Shown here piece after piece: positions 41,461-52,600 of a stretch of 62,974 bases of DNA; the first letter of the stretch is position 1, and each line of letters starts with the position of its first letter. A program made the translations under genes and the position numbers. The notes under the pieces are model-generated. The model was given only the letters and a program-made list of their open reading frames with translations. It searched no databases and had not been told where the DNA came from. The DNA comes from a virus: IMG/VR virus record IMGVR_UViG_3300017989_000118, positions 1 to 62,974 of that record. The stretch is one strand, 5' to 3'.

Positions 41461-43737
41461 GTGTCATTCGACCTGAAGATAAACCACCTTTGTCCGCATA
41501 TCCAGACGGAAGAAGTGCATGTCTGCGAGTCGGACGGACGGCGCGTGATACTGAATGACATCATGGCGTCCACGAATCCGTCCTCCCTCCGCGTCAAGGT
41601 CAACGGCGTCGAGTGGGACAGAAACAACCGGCTTGAGGCGCCAGCCGTTTTCGACATACTTGAGGACATCGAAATATCGCGGGTCGCCGCCACGGGATAC
41701 CAGCTAGTGTTGCCGGATGTGCCTGCGATGCGGGGCGACCAGCAGGGCAGGTTTGCGTCCAGCGACCAGCATGTGATTGTCCGTGCCTGCACGACGGAGA
41801 GCGTGCCGTTCAGCCAGTTGGCGGAGAGGCCACAAACGTTCCTCATTGGGCAGAATCTCGACGCAACCCCGCTCTATGTCGATCACGCGTCTGCGCACGC
41901 ATGGGGCCTGGTCCGCCCTAGGCTGGAGAGGGCCGTGTCGTCGTCGTACGACGGGGACGCCATACTTGACCGATACGACGCGAACCCCAACATCGACCCC
42001 ACGGATTTGTTGAAGAACCCCGACATCATCAGGCCGGAGCTGGAGAGGGTGCTCCGACCAAGGTACGATCTGGAGCCGTGGGCCACGGCCGAGATACTGT
42101 CCCGGTTCGACGCGGACCCGACATCGCCGACATACGGCACCGTAGTGGACGGCGAGTTCCGGGACGGACTCCTCGACGGACTCACCGTGCCCGAGGATGT
42201 CGAGGCGTCAGTGTTCGCGCTCATAGGCGAAAAGGGGCGGCAGGATGCGGTTTTCGATGTGACCGACTCCGTGCGAGAGGATGTGGAAGTAGCACTCGGC
42301 TCGGTCAGGCCGCAGCTAGCGAGGGCGCTGGATGCCGATCCGGGGCTGACGGCGTCTCAGAGGCAGGTGGTGTTGGCCCGTTATGACGCGGATCCGTCGC
42401 TCGACGCCGAGGCGCTTCTGGAGGGCATCCCGGCTTCTGAGTCCACGGCCCAGCAGATATACGCGCTCATCGGGGACTTTCCGCCGGATACCCGCCGGGT
42501 GGAAATACCGATCACATCCCGTCTCCCGCTGCTTGGCAGGTACGACTTCATTGAGGGGGAGGTGTCGCCGGAGGACGTGCGGGCCACGGTGAACGGCGAG
42601 GAGGTTGAGGTCGTCGAGGTCGATGGCTTCACCGGCGCGGTTACGCTCGCCTCGGCGCCGTACCCGTGCGATCTTGTAGAGTTCAGCTACTGCTGGAAAA
42701 TGAAGCTCCTGTTCGTGAACGGCGAGAGCGGCGTCGTCGCCGTGGATCCCCATCATCTGGGCGCGACAGGGTCCGGCGTCGAAATCCGCAGCGTAGATGT
42801 CAGGTACTTCACACGGGTGAAGGACGGCTGGTCACTGGTGCCGAATGTCGGCTCGATTGGCGGGCAGCTTGACATACTGTTCGACACCACGAAGCGGACC
42901 GACAAGGGGCGGGTGATTTTGGAGGACATCGGAGATCTGGCTAACGGCTTCAACACGGTGTTCCAGGCATCTCAGTCCCCGTTGCTGCCGTTCAACGCGG
43001 GGTTCTTCTCGGATTCCACCGAGACGCTCTCAAACTCTGCGCCGGTCAGCCTGAACGGCGAGATAACGGTGCCGACGGCCTTTGACCCCATCCTCGGCCT
43101 GATACAGTTGGAGTCCCCTCCGGCCCCGGGCCAAGACCTGCGGATCAGCTACTACTATCGCATGTCGGGAGACGAGGGGTCGCCCAACCCGTTTGAACCA
43201 GACATAATTGAGGTCGATTACGTCACGGAGCGCACCAACTGCCACAGGTGCAACGCCATGGGCAGGCTGGACGACATGCATTACTCGCCCGTGAACGGCG
43301 CGATGGTCACCGTGCGGACCGAGCAGAAACTGAGGCAGGACCTGTACAAGATCGTCGGCACGGTCGTCGGGAGTAACCCGTTCCACAGGTTCTACGGGAC
43401 GAACTTCACGATCTACATCGGGCAGTCCGGACCGGCCGGATTCTTCCAGGCCCAGCTAACCAACGAGATGATCACGGCGTTAGGGGCGTTGCAACGGCTC
43501 CAGAACGACCAGTTCACGTACCAGGCCGAGTTCATCGATCGCCGCGAGCTGATAAACGCGGTGCAGTCCGTGAATGTCCGGCAGGTAATAGAGGTCGATC
43601 CCGGCATCTTCCAAGTCGATGTATCGTTGCTTTCGGATGCGGCGAATGTGGTGTACGCCAGAGTGCTACTAACGGAGGAGGGCGTCACCCTCCTGGATCG
43701 CGCTAAGGGTGGAGAGCTTGAAGCTATACCACAGTAG
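41461..43737 (+). CDS. Baseplate wedge protein with gp25-like C-terminus
   Basis: A 758-residue protein; the GTG start abuts the previous stop. The N-terminal half contains repeated short Asp-rich units (RYDANPNIDP, RFDADPTSP, RYDADPSLD). About 355-405 is the shared beta module (RATVNGEEVEVVEVDGFTGAV), repeated more weakly at about 520-570. Around residue 595 a C..C pair (NCHRCNAMG) occurs. From residue 620 (RQDLYKIVGTVVGSNPFHRFYG) to the end it resembles gp25-type wedge proteins, with the late pattern V..VNVRQVIEVDPGIFQVDVSLL. gp25 helps start sheath assembly at the baseplate. A large N-terminal extension is unusual. Confidence 0.72.
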   Translation: MSFDLKINHLCPHIQTEEVHVCESDGRRVILNDIMASTNPSSLRVKVNGVEWDRNNRLEAPAVFDILEDIEISRVAATGYQLVLPDVPAMRGDQQGRFASSDQHVIVRACTTESVPFSQLAERPQTFLIGQNLDATPLYVDHASAHAWGLVRPRLERAVSSSYDGDAILDRYDANPNIDPTDLLKNPDIIRPELERVLRPRYDLEPWATAEILSRFDADPTSPTYGTVVDGEFRDGLLDGLTVPEDVEASVFALIGEKGRQDAVFDVTDSVREDVEVALGSVRPQLARALDADPGLTASQRQVVLARYDADPSLDAEALLEGIPASESTAQQIYALIGDFPPDTRRVEIPITSRLPLLGRYDFIEGEVSPEDVRATVNGEEVEVVEVDGFTGAVTLASAPYPCDLVEFSYCWKMKLLFVNGESGVVAVDPHHLGATGSGVEIRSVDVRYFTRVKDGWSLVPNVGSIGGQLDILFDTTKRTDKGRVILEDIGDLANGFNTVFQASQSPLLPFNAGFFSDSTETLSNSAPVSLNGEITVPTAFDPILGLIQLESPPAPGQDLRISYYYRMSGDEGSPNPFEPDIIEVDYVTERTNCHRCNAMGRLDDMHYSPVNGAMVTVRTEQKLRQDLYKIVGTVVGSNPFHRFYGTNFTIYIGQSGPAGFFQAQLTNEMITALGALQRLQNDQFTYQAEFIDRRELINAVQSVNVRQVIEVDPGIFQVDVSLLSDAANVVYARVLLTEEGVTLLDRAKGGELEAIPQ

Positions 43738-43749
43738 GGAGGATGAAGC

Positions 43750-46641
43750 ATGGCAGACCTTCTGCCGCCAACTGGCCTGAGTATCGAGTCCTACGTGAGG
43801 GACAACTTCATCGAGTGGCACGGCTCGGATAACCCCGCCGTGGTCGGATACAACGTGTATGTCTCCTCCACGCCCGGCGGCGGCCAGAGCCGTTACCTAA
43901 GGCTCAACAACATGGTGATCACCACCCCCCACCGGACCGAGGACGTCGTGGACGAAGAGTCCACCGACGAGATAGAGGTTGCGCTGGAGAGCGGGGCCGA
44001 ACAGACGGAGATCACGCGGCGTCAAATCCACAAGGTGTCCATATTCCGATTCCGGCACAGGAACGTGGACATCAACTCGACAATGTACTACGTGGTGACG
44101 GCCGTGGATGGCAACGGCGCCGAGAGCGGATTCAGCACGGAGCTTTCCGGGACCACTACGCGGATAGACTCGCAGATCGTCAATGTCCCGCCAAAGCAGT
44201 TCTCGGAGATCGTGAACGGTTTCGTGGACACCCTTCTCCGCCGGGACCCGGAGGTGGATCTAAAGCCGGGCACCGTCATGCGGGATCTAGTGATAGACCC
44301 GCAGGCCTTCGAGATGGAGAAACTGTGGTTCTTCCTCAACTTCGTCGACAAGGCTACATCCATGATTGGCCTACGGGCTATCGACGACGAGAACGACGAC
44401 AGCATAAGCGATCCTGTGTCGCAGAGCGACTACAAGCAGAAGCTGCGAGTGGCGCTCGGGCTGACCAGCGACGAGGACACCCAGACCCTCATAGACTTCG
44501 CGATGGAGCGACTCGCGTCCAATGTCCGGGTGTTCCGCAAGGCCGCCACGCGGGCGCAGGGCCAGGTCGTCTTCTACACGACCGACAGGCCGTCCGGCGA
44601 CGTGGAGATTCCGGCAGGCACGGCCGTGTGGACCCCGGCCGACGAAAACGGCACGGTCATACGCTTCACCACCTCGGCGTCGGTCACGGTCGCGGAGTCT
44701 GAGCTTGACTCCAGATACAACGCGGCGAAGGACCGGTACGAGTTCGCGGCGCGCGTGACGGCCGACGATCCGGGCCCCAGCGGTAATGTCAGCGTCGGAT
44801 CGCTGACGAAATCGAATGCCGGGCGACTCTCGGTCACCAACACATCGCCCACATATGGCGGCGACACGCAGGAGAACAACGCGCTGTTCAGCGAGAGGGC
44901 GGTGCTCAAGATGTCCAGCCTGGATGTCGGCACCACCCGAGGGTACCGCAGGACACTCATCGAGCAGCCCGGCGTGCGGGACGTCTATGTGGCCGGCGCC
45001 GGCGACGCGCTGATGCAGCGAGATTTCATACGGCACGTGTCCCCGGACGGCACCGTCAAAAGCGAGCACATCTTCGGCAAGGTCGATTTGTGGACACGCG
45101 GCGGGGAAAGCGTGGTGTTCGAGGACAGGGTGGGATTCCTGTACGACCGCATCGCCGACGAGGCGTTCGACACCATCGAACGGATCAACGCCTTCACCAT
45201 CGAGACCACCAACGCCGACGTGACGGAGGACGCCCCCATATTCCAGGTGGAGAGGATCACCAGACACCGCGACGGGGTGCCCGACGCCGACTATGTGCTT
45301 GACAACCTGATATACGAGGACGGCGGCCGGCGCCTCACGATCGACACGACCGATGCAACGAATGTCGGCATCGGGCTGCGGGAGGGCGATACGGTTACGG
45401 TCACGTACTGGTACCGGGGCAGCGACCCGATCGTGCTGCTCAGCCAACCGGCGACCTCCGTGGTAAGTGTGGAGGGGCTGAACAGCGGGAGGCTGGACGA
45501 GGGCGTACACTACGAGTTTCTCCGAAAGAGCGACTTCCTGCTGCTCGGACGCAGCGTGCGGGACCAGTCCGCCATACAGCTCAAGTACGACAGCCGCAGC
45601 AGGAAGCCCGTGGGGACGATTGAGGAGTTCTCGGAGCGCACTGGGAACCGGGACGGGTTCGTGCTGACTAAGGACCTCAGGGAGCTGTCGAAAAGGGGCA
45701 TTCTCCCGGCGTCGATAACGGTCGAAACCATCCCTCTCGACGGCAGCGATCCCGTGACGCTGGAACTGAACAGGCATTATGCAACCGAGTCGGACTCCTC
45801 GACCGGTGTCACGTCCGTGAAGTTGATAGGCAGCGATAGCCGCTTCCCGTCCGGGCAAAGGTACAGCATCTCCTATCAGCATGGCGAGGAGATAATCATC
45901 AGGTACCGCGCCAACAACATGATCGGCAGGTTGCAGTCCCTCATCGACCGCACTAGGCATGAGGCGGCGGACGTGCTCGTCAAGTCCGCGATCCCGGTGG
46001 ACATCGATGTCATTTTCAGCTTCAAGGTAACCGGCGGCTCCGATGTTCTGGACACCAAGGAGGCGGTGATCGACGCCGTGCGCAACTATGTGTCCGGACG
46101 CAGGCTGGGCGAGTCCATCTACGAGTCGGACCTGATATACAGGATACAACAGGTGGACGGGGTGAAGCATGTGGTGCTGCCCATGTCCCAACTGGCGAGG
46201 ACCTCTGGGAACTACGAGACGAACGAGGTGATACAAAGCACTTGGACGGAGGCGGTGGTTGGGTCTGACTCATCCGGGAACCCGGTGTCCTACTGGCAGA
46301 CGCTCCGTAACGCGCTGCTCAAGAACACGCTGGGCACATCGGCTGAACCCAACGAGTTCTGGGGACTGAGGGAGAACGGCACCCCGCTGAAGGTGGTCGC
46401 CGATCTGACCGAACTCGTCGCCACCAAGGGCACGTTCTTCATCGACGCGACAGGCACCGTGTTCGTGAACCCGAAGTCCGCCGACGAGGTCGGGAATCCG
46501 TTGAACGATTCGGATCCGAACAACAACGTGTACGCCGCCACATACAGAATATCCGGTGAGTCCGGCAGCCAGGACATCATCCTCAACCAGAACGAGTACG
46601 CGCGACTCGCCGATCTGATTGTCGAGGCAGTGGAGGGTTAG
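43750..46641 (+). CDS. Baseplate wedge protein, J-like (gp6/gp47 type)
   Basis: A 963-residue protein; GGGAGGATGAAGC precedes the ATG. The N-terminus (1-130) is FnIII-like (FIEWHGSDNPAVVGYNVY). From about residue 150 it follows baseplate J: FVDTLLRRDPEVDLKPGTVMRD, GDVEIPAGTAVWTP, a later GPSGNVSVGSL turn, then VKSAIPVDIDVIFSFKV, RRLGESIYESDLIYRIQQVDGV and HVVLP. Between is an extra beta module with DGGRRLTIDTTDATNVGIGL..GDTVTVTYWYRG. J-like proteins form the ring of the baseplate wedges. About 100 C-terminal residues after the J core are extra. The gene ends one base before the next start. Confidence 0.85.
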   Translation: MADLLPPTGLSIESYVRDNFIEWHGSDNPAVVGYNVYVSSTPGGGQSRYLRLNNMVITTPHRTEDVVDEESTDEIEVALESGAEQTEITRRQIHKVSIFRFRHRNVDINSTMYYVVTAVDGNGAESGFSTELSGTTTRIDSQIVNVPPKQFSEIVNGFVDTLLRRDPEVDLKPGTVMRDLVIDPQAFEMEKLWFFLNFVDKATSMIGLRAIDDENDDSISDPVSQSDYKQKLRVALGLTSDEDTQTLIDFAMERLASNVRVFRKAATRAQGQVVFYTTDRPSGDVEIPAGTAVWTPADENGTVIRFTTSASVTVAESELDSRYNAAKDRYEFAARVTADDPGPSGNVSVGSLTKSNAGRLSVTNTSPTYGGDTQENNALFSERAVLKMSSLDVGTTRGYRRTLIEQPGVRDVYVAGAGDALMQRDFIRHVSPDGTVKSEHIFGKVDLWTRGGESVVFEDRVGFLYDRIADEAFDTIERINAFTIETTNADVTEDAPIFQVERITRHRDGVPDADYVLDNLIYEDGGRRLTIDTTDATNVGIGLREGDTVTVTYWYRGSDPIVLLSQPATSVVSVEGLNSGRLDEGVHYEFLRKSDFLLLGRSVRDQSAIQLKYDSRSRKPVGTIEEFSERTGNRDGFVLTKDLRELSKRGILPASITVETIPLDGSDPVTLELNRHYATESDSSTGVTSVKLIGSDSRFPSGQRYSISYQHGEEIIIRYRANNMIGRLQSLIDRTRHEAADVLVKSAIPVDIDVIFSFKVTGGSDVLDTKEAVIDAVRNYVSGRRLGESIYESDLIYRIQQVDGVKHVVLPMSQLARTSGNYETNEVIQSTWTEAVVGSDSSGNPVSYWQTLRNALLKNTLGTSAEPNEFWGLRENGTPLKVVADLTELVATKGTFFIDATGTVFVNPKSADEVGNPLNDSDPNNNVYAATYRISGESGSQDIILNQNEYARLADLIVEAVEG

Positions 46642-46642
46642 A

Positions 46643-49600
46643 GTGACGCGGCGAGAGGCACCGAAAACCACGCTCATTGTCGAGTTCCCGCCGGATGGCA
46701 GGGCCGACTGGTATGTCACCAACCCCGACATAACATTCGAGGTGTCCAACCCGGTGGACGGCGCTGTGTACCGCACGCTGTACAGATGGGACGGCCTCGG
46801 CGAGGAGGTCGAGTGGGATGGGTCGGCCATCAGGGTCCCGTCCGACGGGCAGCACATACTTGAGTACCGATCCGTAACCGTGCTGACCGACGATTTCCCG
46901 GTTACGCCCGGCAGGACGCTGGTGCCCGTGCCGAGGTACTTCGCCGAGCTGCCGAAGAGGTATCTCTTGAAGCTGGACACAACCCAGCCGAAGGTCGGCT
47001 CCGGGTTGACGGATCTGTTCGATAGCCGGGTGCTGATAACGGACGACTTCTTCGTAAACGACGGGAGCGCCGTCCTCACGTCGGTCATGCCTGGAAAAGC
47101 CAGCGGATGGGTGCTCCTGCGCGACCCCGAGTCGGCCCCGCCCGATTCGTCATTCCCCGTGCTGGAACCGGACGCAAACGGAAAGTACACGCTGGAGATA
47201 GATGCCCGCCGGCCGGTGCCCGGCTCCCTGGTGCTCCGTCCGCTGTCGGAATCCGGCGCGCCGCTGGTCGAGCATGTCGATTACAAAGCGGACTATTTCG
47301 AGTCCTCCGGACGGGTATTCGTGGAGAGCATGGGGGACTCCTGGCCCGTCGGCGGGGAGATGTTCTGGGAGCTTGGCACCCGCGATGTCGTCCGGTACGA
47401 GAATAGGGACGGCCGTCAGAGGTTCACCGTCAGGTTCCCGTCGCGGATAAGGAACATGACTGTGGGCACCCCCCAGGAGGGGGAGTCGGTGGACACGGGA
47501 CTCGTCGAGACCGAGGTGGCCAGCCTCCTGCTTGATGTGGTTCTGGTGGACGACAACGGCCTAGGGCGACCCGCGAGCCCCGCGACATTCGAGCTGACAG
47601 CGGAGTCCGACGGCCGCGTGTTTCTGAAGAACAACTCGGCGAGCGACTTCTCGCCCGGCGTCGCGAGGAACCTTCGCGTGCGGGGCGTTCAGGTCAGGGT
47701 CGCGCTGGAGAGAGTCAATTTTGTGGACGACGGCACGGCTTTCATGCTCGACGAGGGCACCGGCAAGCTGTACTCGCCCCCTAACTTCTCACTGGACTTC
47801 GACCCGTCGTCACAGTTACTGCATGTAGTCAGATCATCCGGCGACATACCGTACGACTCAGACCTTGTGCTGGAGATGAAGCTTGAGTCGCGCAGCGAAT
47901 CCTCCAAGTACGTCGACTTCAGCACATACAACGATCCGTCATCGACCCGACGGTTCGTGATAAACAAGGAGCAATCGGTCTGGTACTATTCCCGCGACGA
48001 GTGCGCCAAGCCCACCGAGGAAAGCGTGGCGAATGTCGTCGTAAACGAGATCGAGAGCGGCATAGATCGGGTTCACTACACCTTCAACGGTGACTCGCCG
48101 ACGGACGGCGACAGCTACATCGAGTCGCCTTCGGCGGTGCTGCCCGCTCCGTCCAGCTATCGCAACCGGTTCGTGTTCAAGTGGCTCGCCGTTGATCGGG
48201 CCGGAAACAGCGACAGCGGGTTCTTCACCAATGTGGGTGACGCACTCACCGCCCCGCTGGTGTTGCCGGATCGATTCCTGGCGAAGCCAATCGAAAGGAT
48301 ACACTTCGCGCCGGACGGAGAACCCCTGAGCGAGAGTTCACCCTCGATAACGCAGTCCGGCGACTTCATCGTCATAGAGAAGGGCGTGTGTCAAGGGTGC
48401 GTCGACGTAAACTTCCTCGTCGTGTACGCTGACCACACCAGCGCGTCGGGCTCCGCGAGCGTGTGTGTATACAACGATTTCCTGATCGGCAGCTTTGTCC
48501 CGCAAATTGTCAGCGAGTTTGCGCCCGGTGACCCCGACTCGAAGTCCCGGCAGTGGTACCGCGGCTTCAGGCCGATAGTCGTACTACCGATATTCGGCCC
48601 CCGACCCTCGGACTTGGCGCCGGAGACCCCGTTCCCCTCGAAGATATTCTGGAAATGGTCGGACGAGGACGTGTACCGCGAATACACTGAGCCGTTCACG
48701 TTCCGGGATGTCGGCGAGAATGTGCTCAACCTGTATGTCAGCTTTATCGACGCCGAGGGCAACGGCACCGAATCCGACTCGTTCAGGTTCACATACTACT
48801 GGGATAACGAGAGGCCAGATGTCGGCGACAACTCCGAAGCGAAATGGCTGAACCGAGACGCCACGATATTCTTCACCTTCTCAGAGGACGGCAGCGGCGT
48901 AAAGGCCCTCTACTACCGCGTCTGGAAGGAGACCTTGGACGCCCCGCCGGGACAGAACCCCGACGCCCAAGGCCTCGTGGACCTGAATGACGTCGTCGCC
49001 TTCTTCGTGGCGAGAGACCCGGAAGAACTAGCCGATTTGCAGCCGCAGGACTTGACGGACGAGCAGATAGACGAGTTCCTCAGGCTGCAATATCTGCCGC
49101 CGGTCGAGTCGATGGACGAATGGGCGCTTTCGGGCGGCGTCGAGAACCCGGGTGTGAAGGTGGAGGATCAGCGCACCGTAGACGGAGAAACCTTCACTGG
49201 CATCAACGCACGAATAAGTCCCTGCTCCCCCGGCGAGACCGAAGAGGCCTGCTCCTCGTTCGCCGACGGGTCGAATTGCCGCCTGCGCAAGATGGACTTG
49301 GAAAAGGCGCCGTTTATCCGCCTGTGCGATCCGGGAAGGTACCACATCGCGGTGTTTGCCATCGACAACGCGAACAATGTGTCCGCCGCAGATGTCGGCG
49401 TGTCGTCCGAGTCGCTCCGTCCCGTCTTCACGGAGTATGTTGTACAGATTGACCAGACGCCGCCGACGGCATCCTTGGCATTCGACAGGCCGTCCGTGAC
49501 GACCGAGCTTGCGGACGGGACGAAGCTGATAGAGCTCGAGTCGTACCCGGACATCGACCTGATTGCGGTGGACCTTGAGAGCGGGGTGGAGGCGTCCTTC

Positions 49601-52600
49601 TACAGGTTCGGCGGTCGGAACCGGCTCGTCGAGGAAACCGTGCTCCCCGAGACGATTGCCTCGTGCGATCCGGTCAAGGAGGAGATTCCCGGCACAGGGG
49701 AGTTCGTGAGGTTCGGCGGCGTCATAAGGCTCGATGCGTCGGGTCCGGAGTTCGAGGACGATATCTTCTTCTTCGCCACAGACAAGGCAGGAAACCGGAG
49801 CGACATTCAGAAGGCCACCATACGCGTGCGGATTTCCTCCGCCGAGGCCGACATATCTCCGCCCACGATACGGGACATCGTGCCTAAGAGCGGCAAGATA
49901 GACGTGTCCCGCAACGCGCACATCCAGTTCTTCATTCAGGACGACGACAGTGGCGTAGACATCGACAGCGTAGTCGTGTCGGTGAACGGGGTAGAGTTCC
50001 TGCTGGAGAGCCGGCCAGCGATACAACTGCGGTACACCCCTCCCGCGGAACGGAACGACATAGAGTACCTCTATGCGTCGGTGGTGAACAACAACCTCAT
50101 CCTCCAGGACAACATGGGGGTGCATTCCTTCCTGGACGGGACCGTGCTTCGGGAGGCGAGGATCAGCTTTGACGACGACGGCTACGACACCGTGGAGGAG
50201 GTAATCGGATTCCTCGACAGGATACCCGGCATGACGGCCGCCTTGTCCTCCGCGAGCCTGGCCACGCTGGACTCGAAGCTGTTGCGGGATGTCCGCGATG
50301 TGAAGATTTTCGACAGAAGCGATCCGGCGGTAGGCTCCCTGACTCAAGTCACGCTGCTCAGCCTGCTTGAAGAAAACCCGCAATTCGCGTATTCGGAGAG
50401 GAGCAAGGGGTATGTGGTTGACATCAACCCCCGTGCCCTTTTCGACAGTCGCGGCGAGGTGGCGGTCCAAGTGGACGCGAAAGACCATGTCGGCAACGCG
50501 ATGGAAACGATGTCGATGACATTCCAGGCGCAGCAGATGCGCACCCTGTCCGCCGACAGCAGGAACGACATGGTTCGCAGGTCAAAGCGATTCATAGACC
50601 GGCTACACGACAACACCGCCAGCAACTACAGGAAGAACTGGTTCACGAATGTCGCGGGCTTCTTCAAGGCGTGCGGGCAGGAGTATGCCACGATGGAGCA
50701 GTCGGCCGTTAGGGCGTTGTCCAACGCCCGGTTCGACACCGTCGATGCGGAGCATCTTTACCGGAACTTCGGCTCCCCGATGGCGGTGCCGGGCACCCAA
50801 TTCATCAGCCATCAGGCCTACCAGCAGCTACTCTTCAGCCTGCGCAACGCGTACCTAGGGGGCAGCAACCCGGTCACATTCCGCACTGTCCTGTCGGCCT
50901 GGGCGCCGGGCGGCGTGGAAGTGGTCGATTTCGTGAACTTCAGCAACGACATAGCCGACCAGCACAAGATACGGGTGTCGATTTTCTACGACGAGGAGCT
51001 GCGAAGGCATGTGGTAACCCACCCGGATCCGCTCAAGTCCGGGGTGTACGATTTCATACGCGAGTTCCGACCAGCGCACCTTAGTTACGGGGAGCCGGTA
51101 TTCGCGTTTGGCGAACAATTTGATTTTCAGGCAGGCTGCGAACCCATCTGCGTGACCGCGGAGGGCTTCAGGGCCACCCGGCTCATAGTCGAACCCGCCG
51201 CCGTAAAGGTTACAATCTCGGGCGAGTCCACCGAGTCCGTTGTTTCCCGACTTCGCGCCGCCGGCCTTGAGCTGTGCAGCACGAGTGACCTGATTGTGGA
51301 GGCCGGATCTGGGTTGTGCTCGACCGAGATAACCAGCACGCAGACGGTCATTCGCGGGTTCGCGCAGCGGTCGAGGCTGGACGCCATAGCAAGGGACCCG
51401 GCCGTGCTTGAAGTAGCCATCGAAGCCGACGCCTGCCGTTGCGTGCGCAACTGCGACGGCGGGTGCGTCCGCGGCGTTCCGCCCGAGATGAGCGAGGTGG
51501 TTTCCTGCTGCTCCGGAGAGAACTCGCCGCAGATACTGTGGGGGCAGGTCGGAGAAATCGACGACTCCAATATGGAGTTCACCATAAGGCTGAGACAAGG
51601 CACGGGCGGTAGCACCGGTCTGGTAGACGCGGGTTCGCACCCGCCAGAGTTCATCGAGGTGAGGGTGTTCGCCGAGGAGGGACAACACAGCGTAGCGAGG
51701 AGGACATACCAATCCCCGGACGGCTGCGGCAAGATTGCGTCATACGAGTGCGTGGACTTCACCGATATACAGCCGGGCGACTGCATCGTCGCCACAGGGG
51801 CGTTCATAGGGCGTACGCCGGTGTTCAAGGATGGCCCGTGGTTCAACCTGTGGCTAACGCCGGAGACGTACTCGGTCATCCGAGGATGCGATCCGTCGTT
51901 GCCGGAGGAGATAGCGACATTTGACGAAGACGGCGATGTCTCGGGCGGGTATGTAGGCCTCGACAAGTCCGGAGCCACCCGGACGCCTCCGTACACTGAC
52001 TACCAGAGATCCGTGGTCATGTCGGACGAGCTGTCTAAGGAGCCATCCCAACGCAGCCTGCTGGTGCCCGGCCACACCTCGTTCCGCGAGATCGTGGCCA
52101 CGCTGGAGGCCTGCCCGGAGAGCGGTTGCGAACTCAAGGTGAAGAGCAGCCCCACCGCGATATGCGAGTGCCTTCTGGCCAGCCTGCAACTCCTATTCTG
52201 CGAGAACACGCGAAAAGGCAGCAGTGAGGTCGAGGGTGTAGCCGCGCCGTGGAGGTCGGATGTCACCGACCAGTGGGACGGGACGGGCGTGTACTCGGTC
52301 CGCCCCCCGATGCTGTCCCCGAGCGAGTTCGGCGGCGACCTGAGACTGGCCTCGGAAGCACACGAAGTTCTCGCGTATGTGGGCTGCGAACTCGCGGAAA
52401 TCTCGTCCTTCGATGCGGTGAGAGGCGTCGTCTGCCTGAAAGAGGTGCCGCAGCGGGGGCAGCGGGTCGTGCTGCTGCATTACGGCAACATGCACGCATC
52501 CGTGGAGTCGGACAAGTACCACTTCACGGTGCAGGACGACGGCAGCATGGATTTGCTGGACCGCTCGACGCTCGGCAGGGACAGGTTCCGCATCGGCCTC

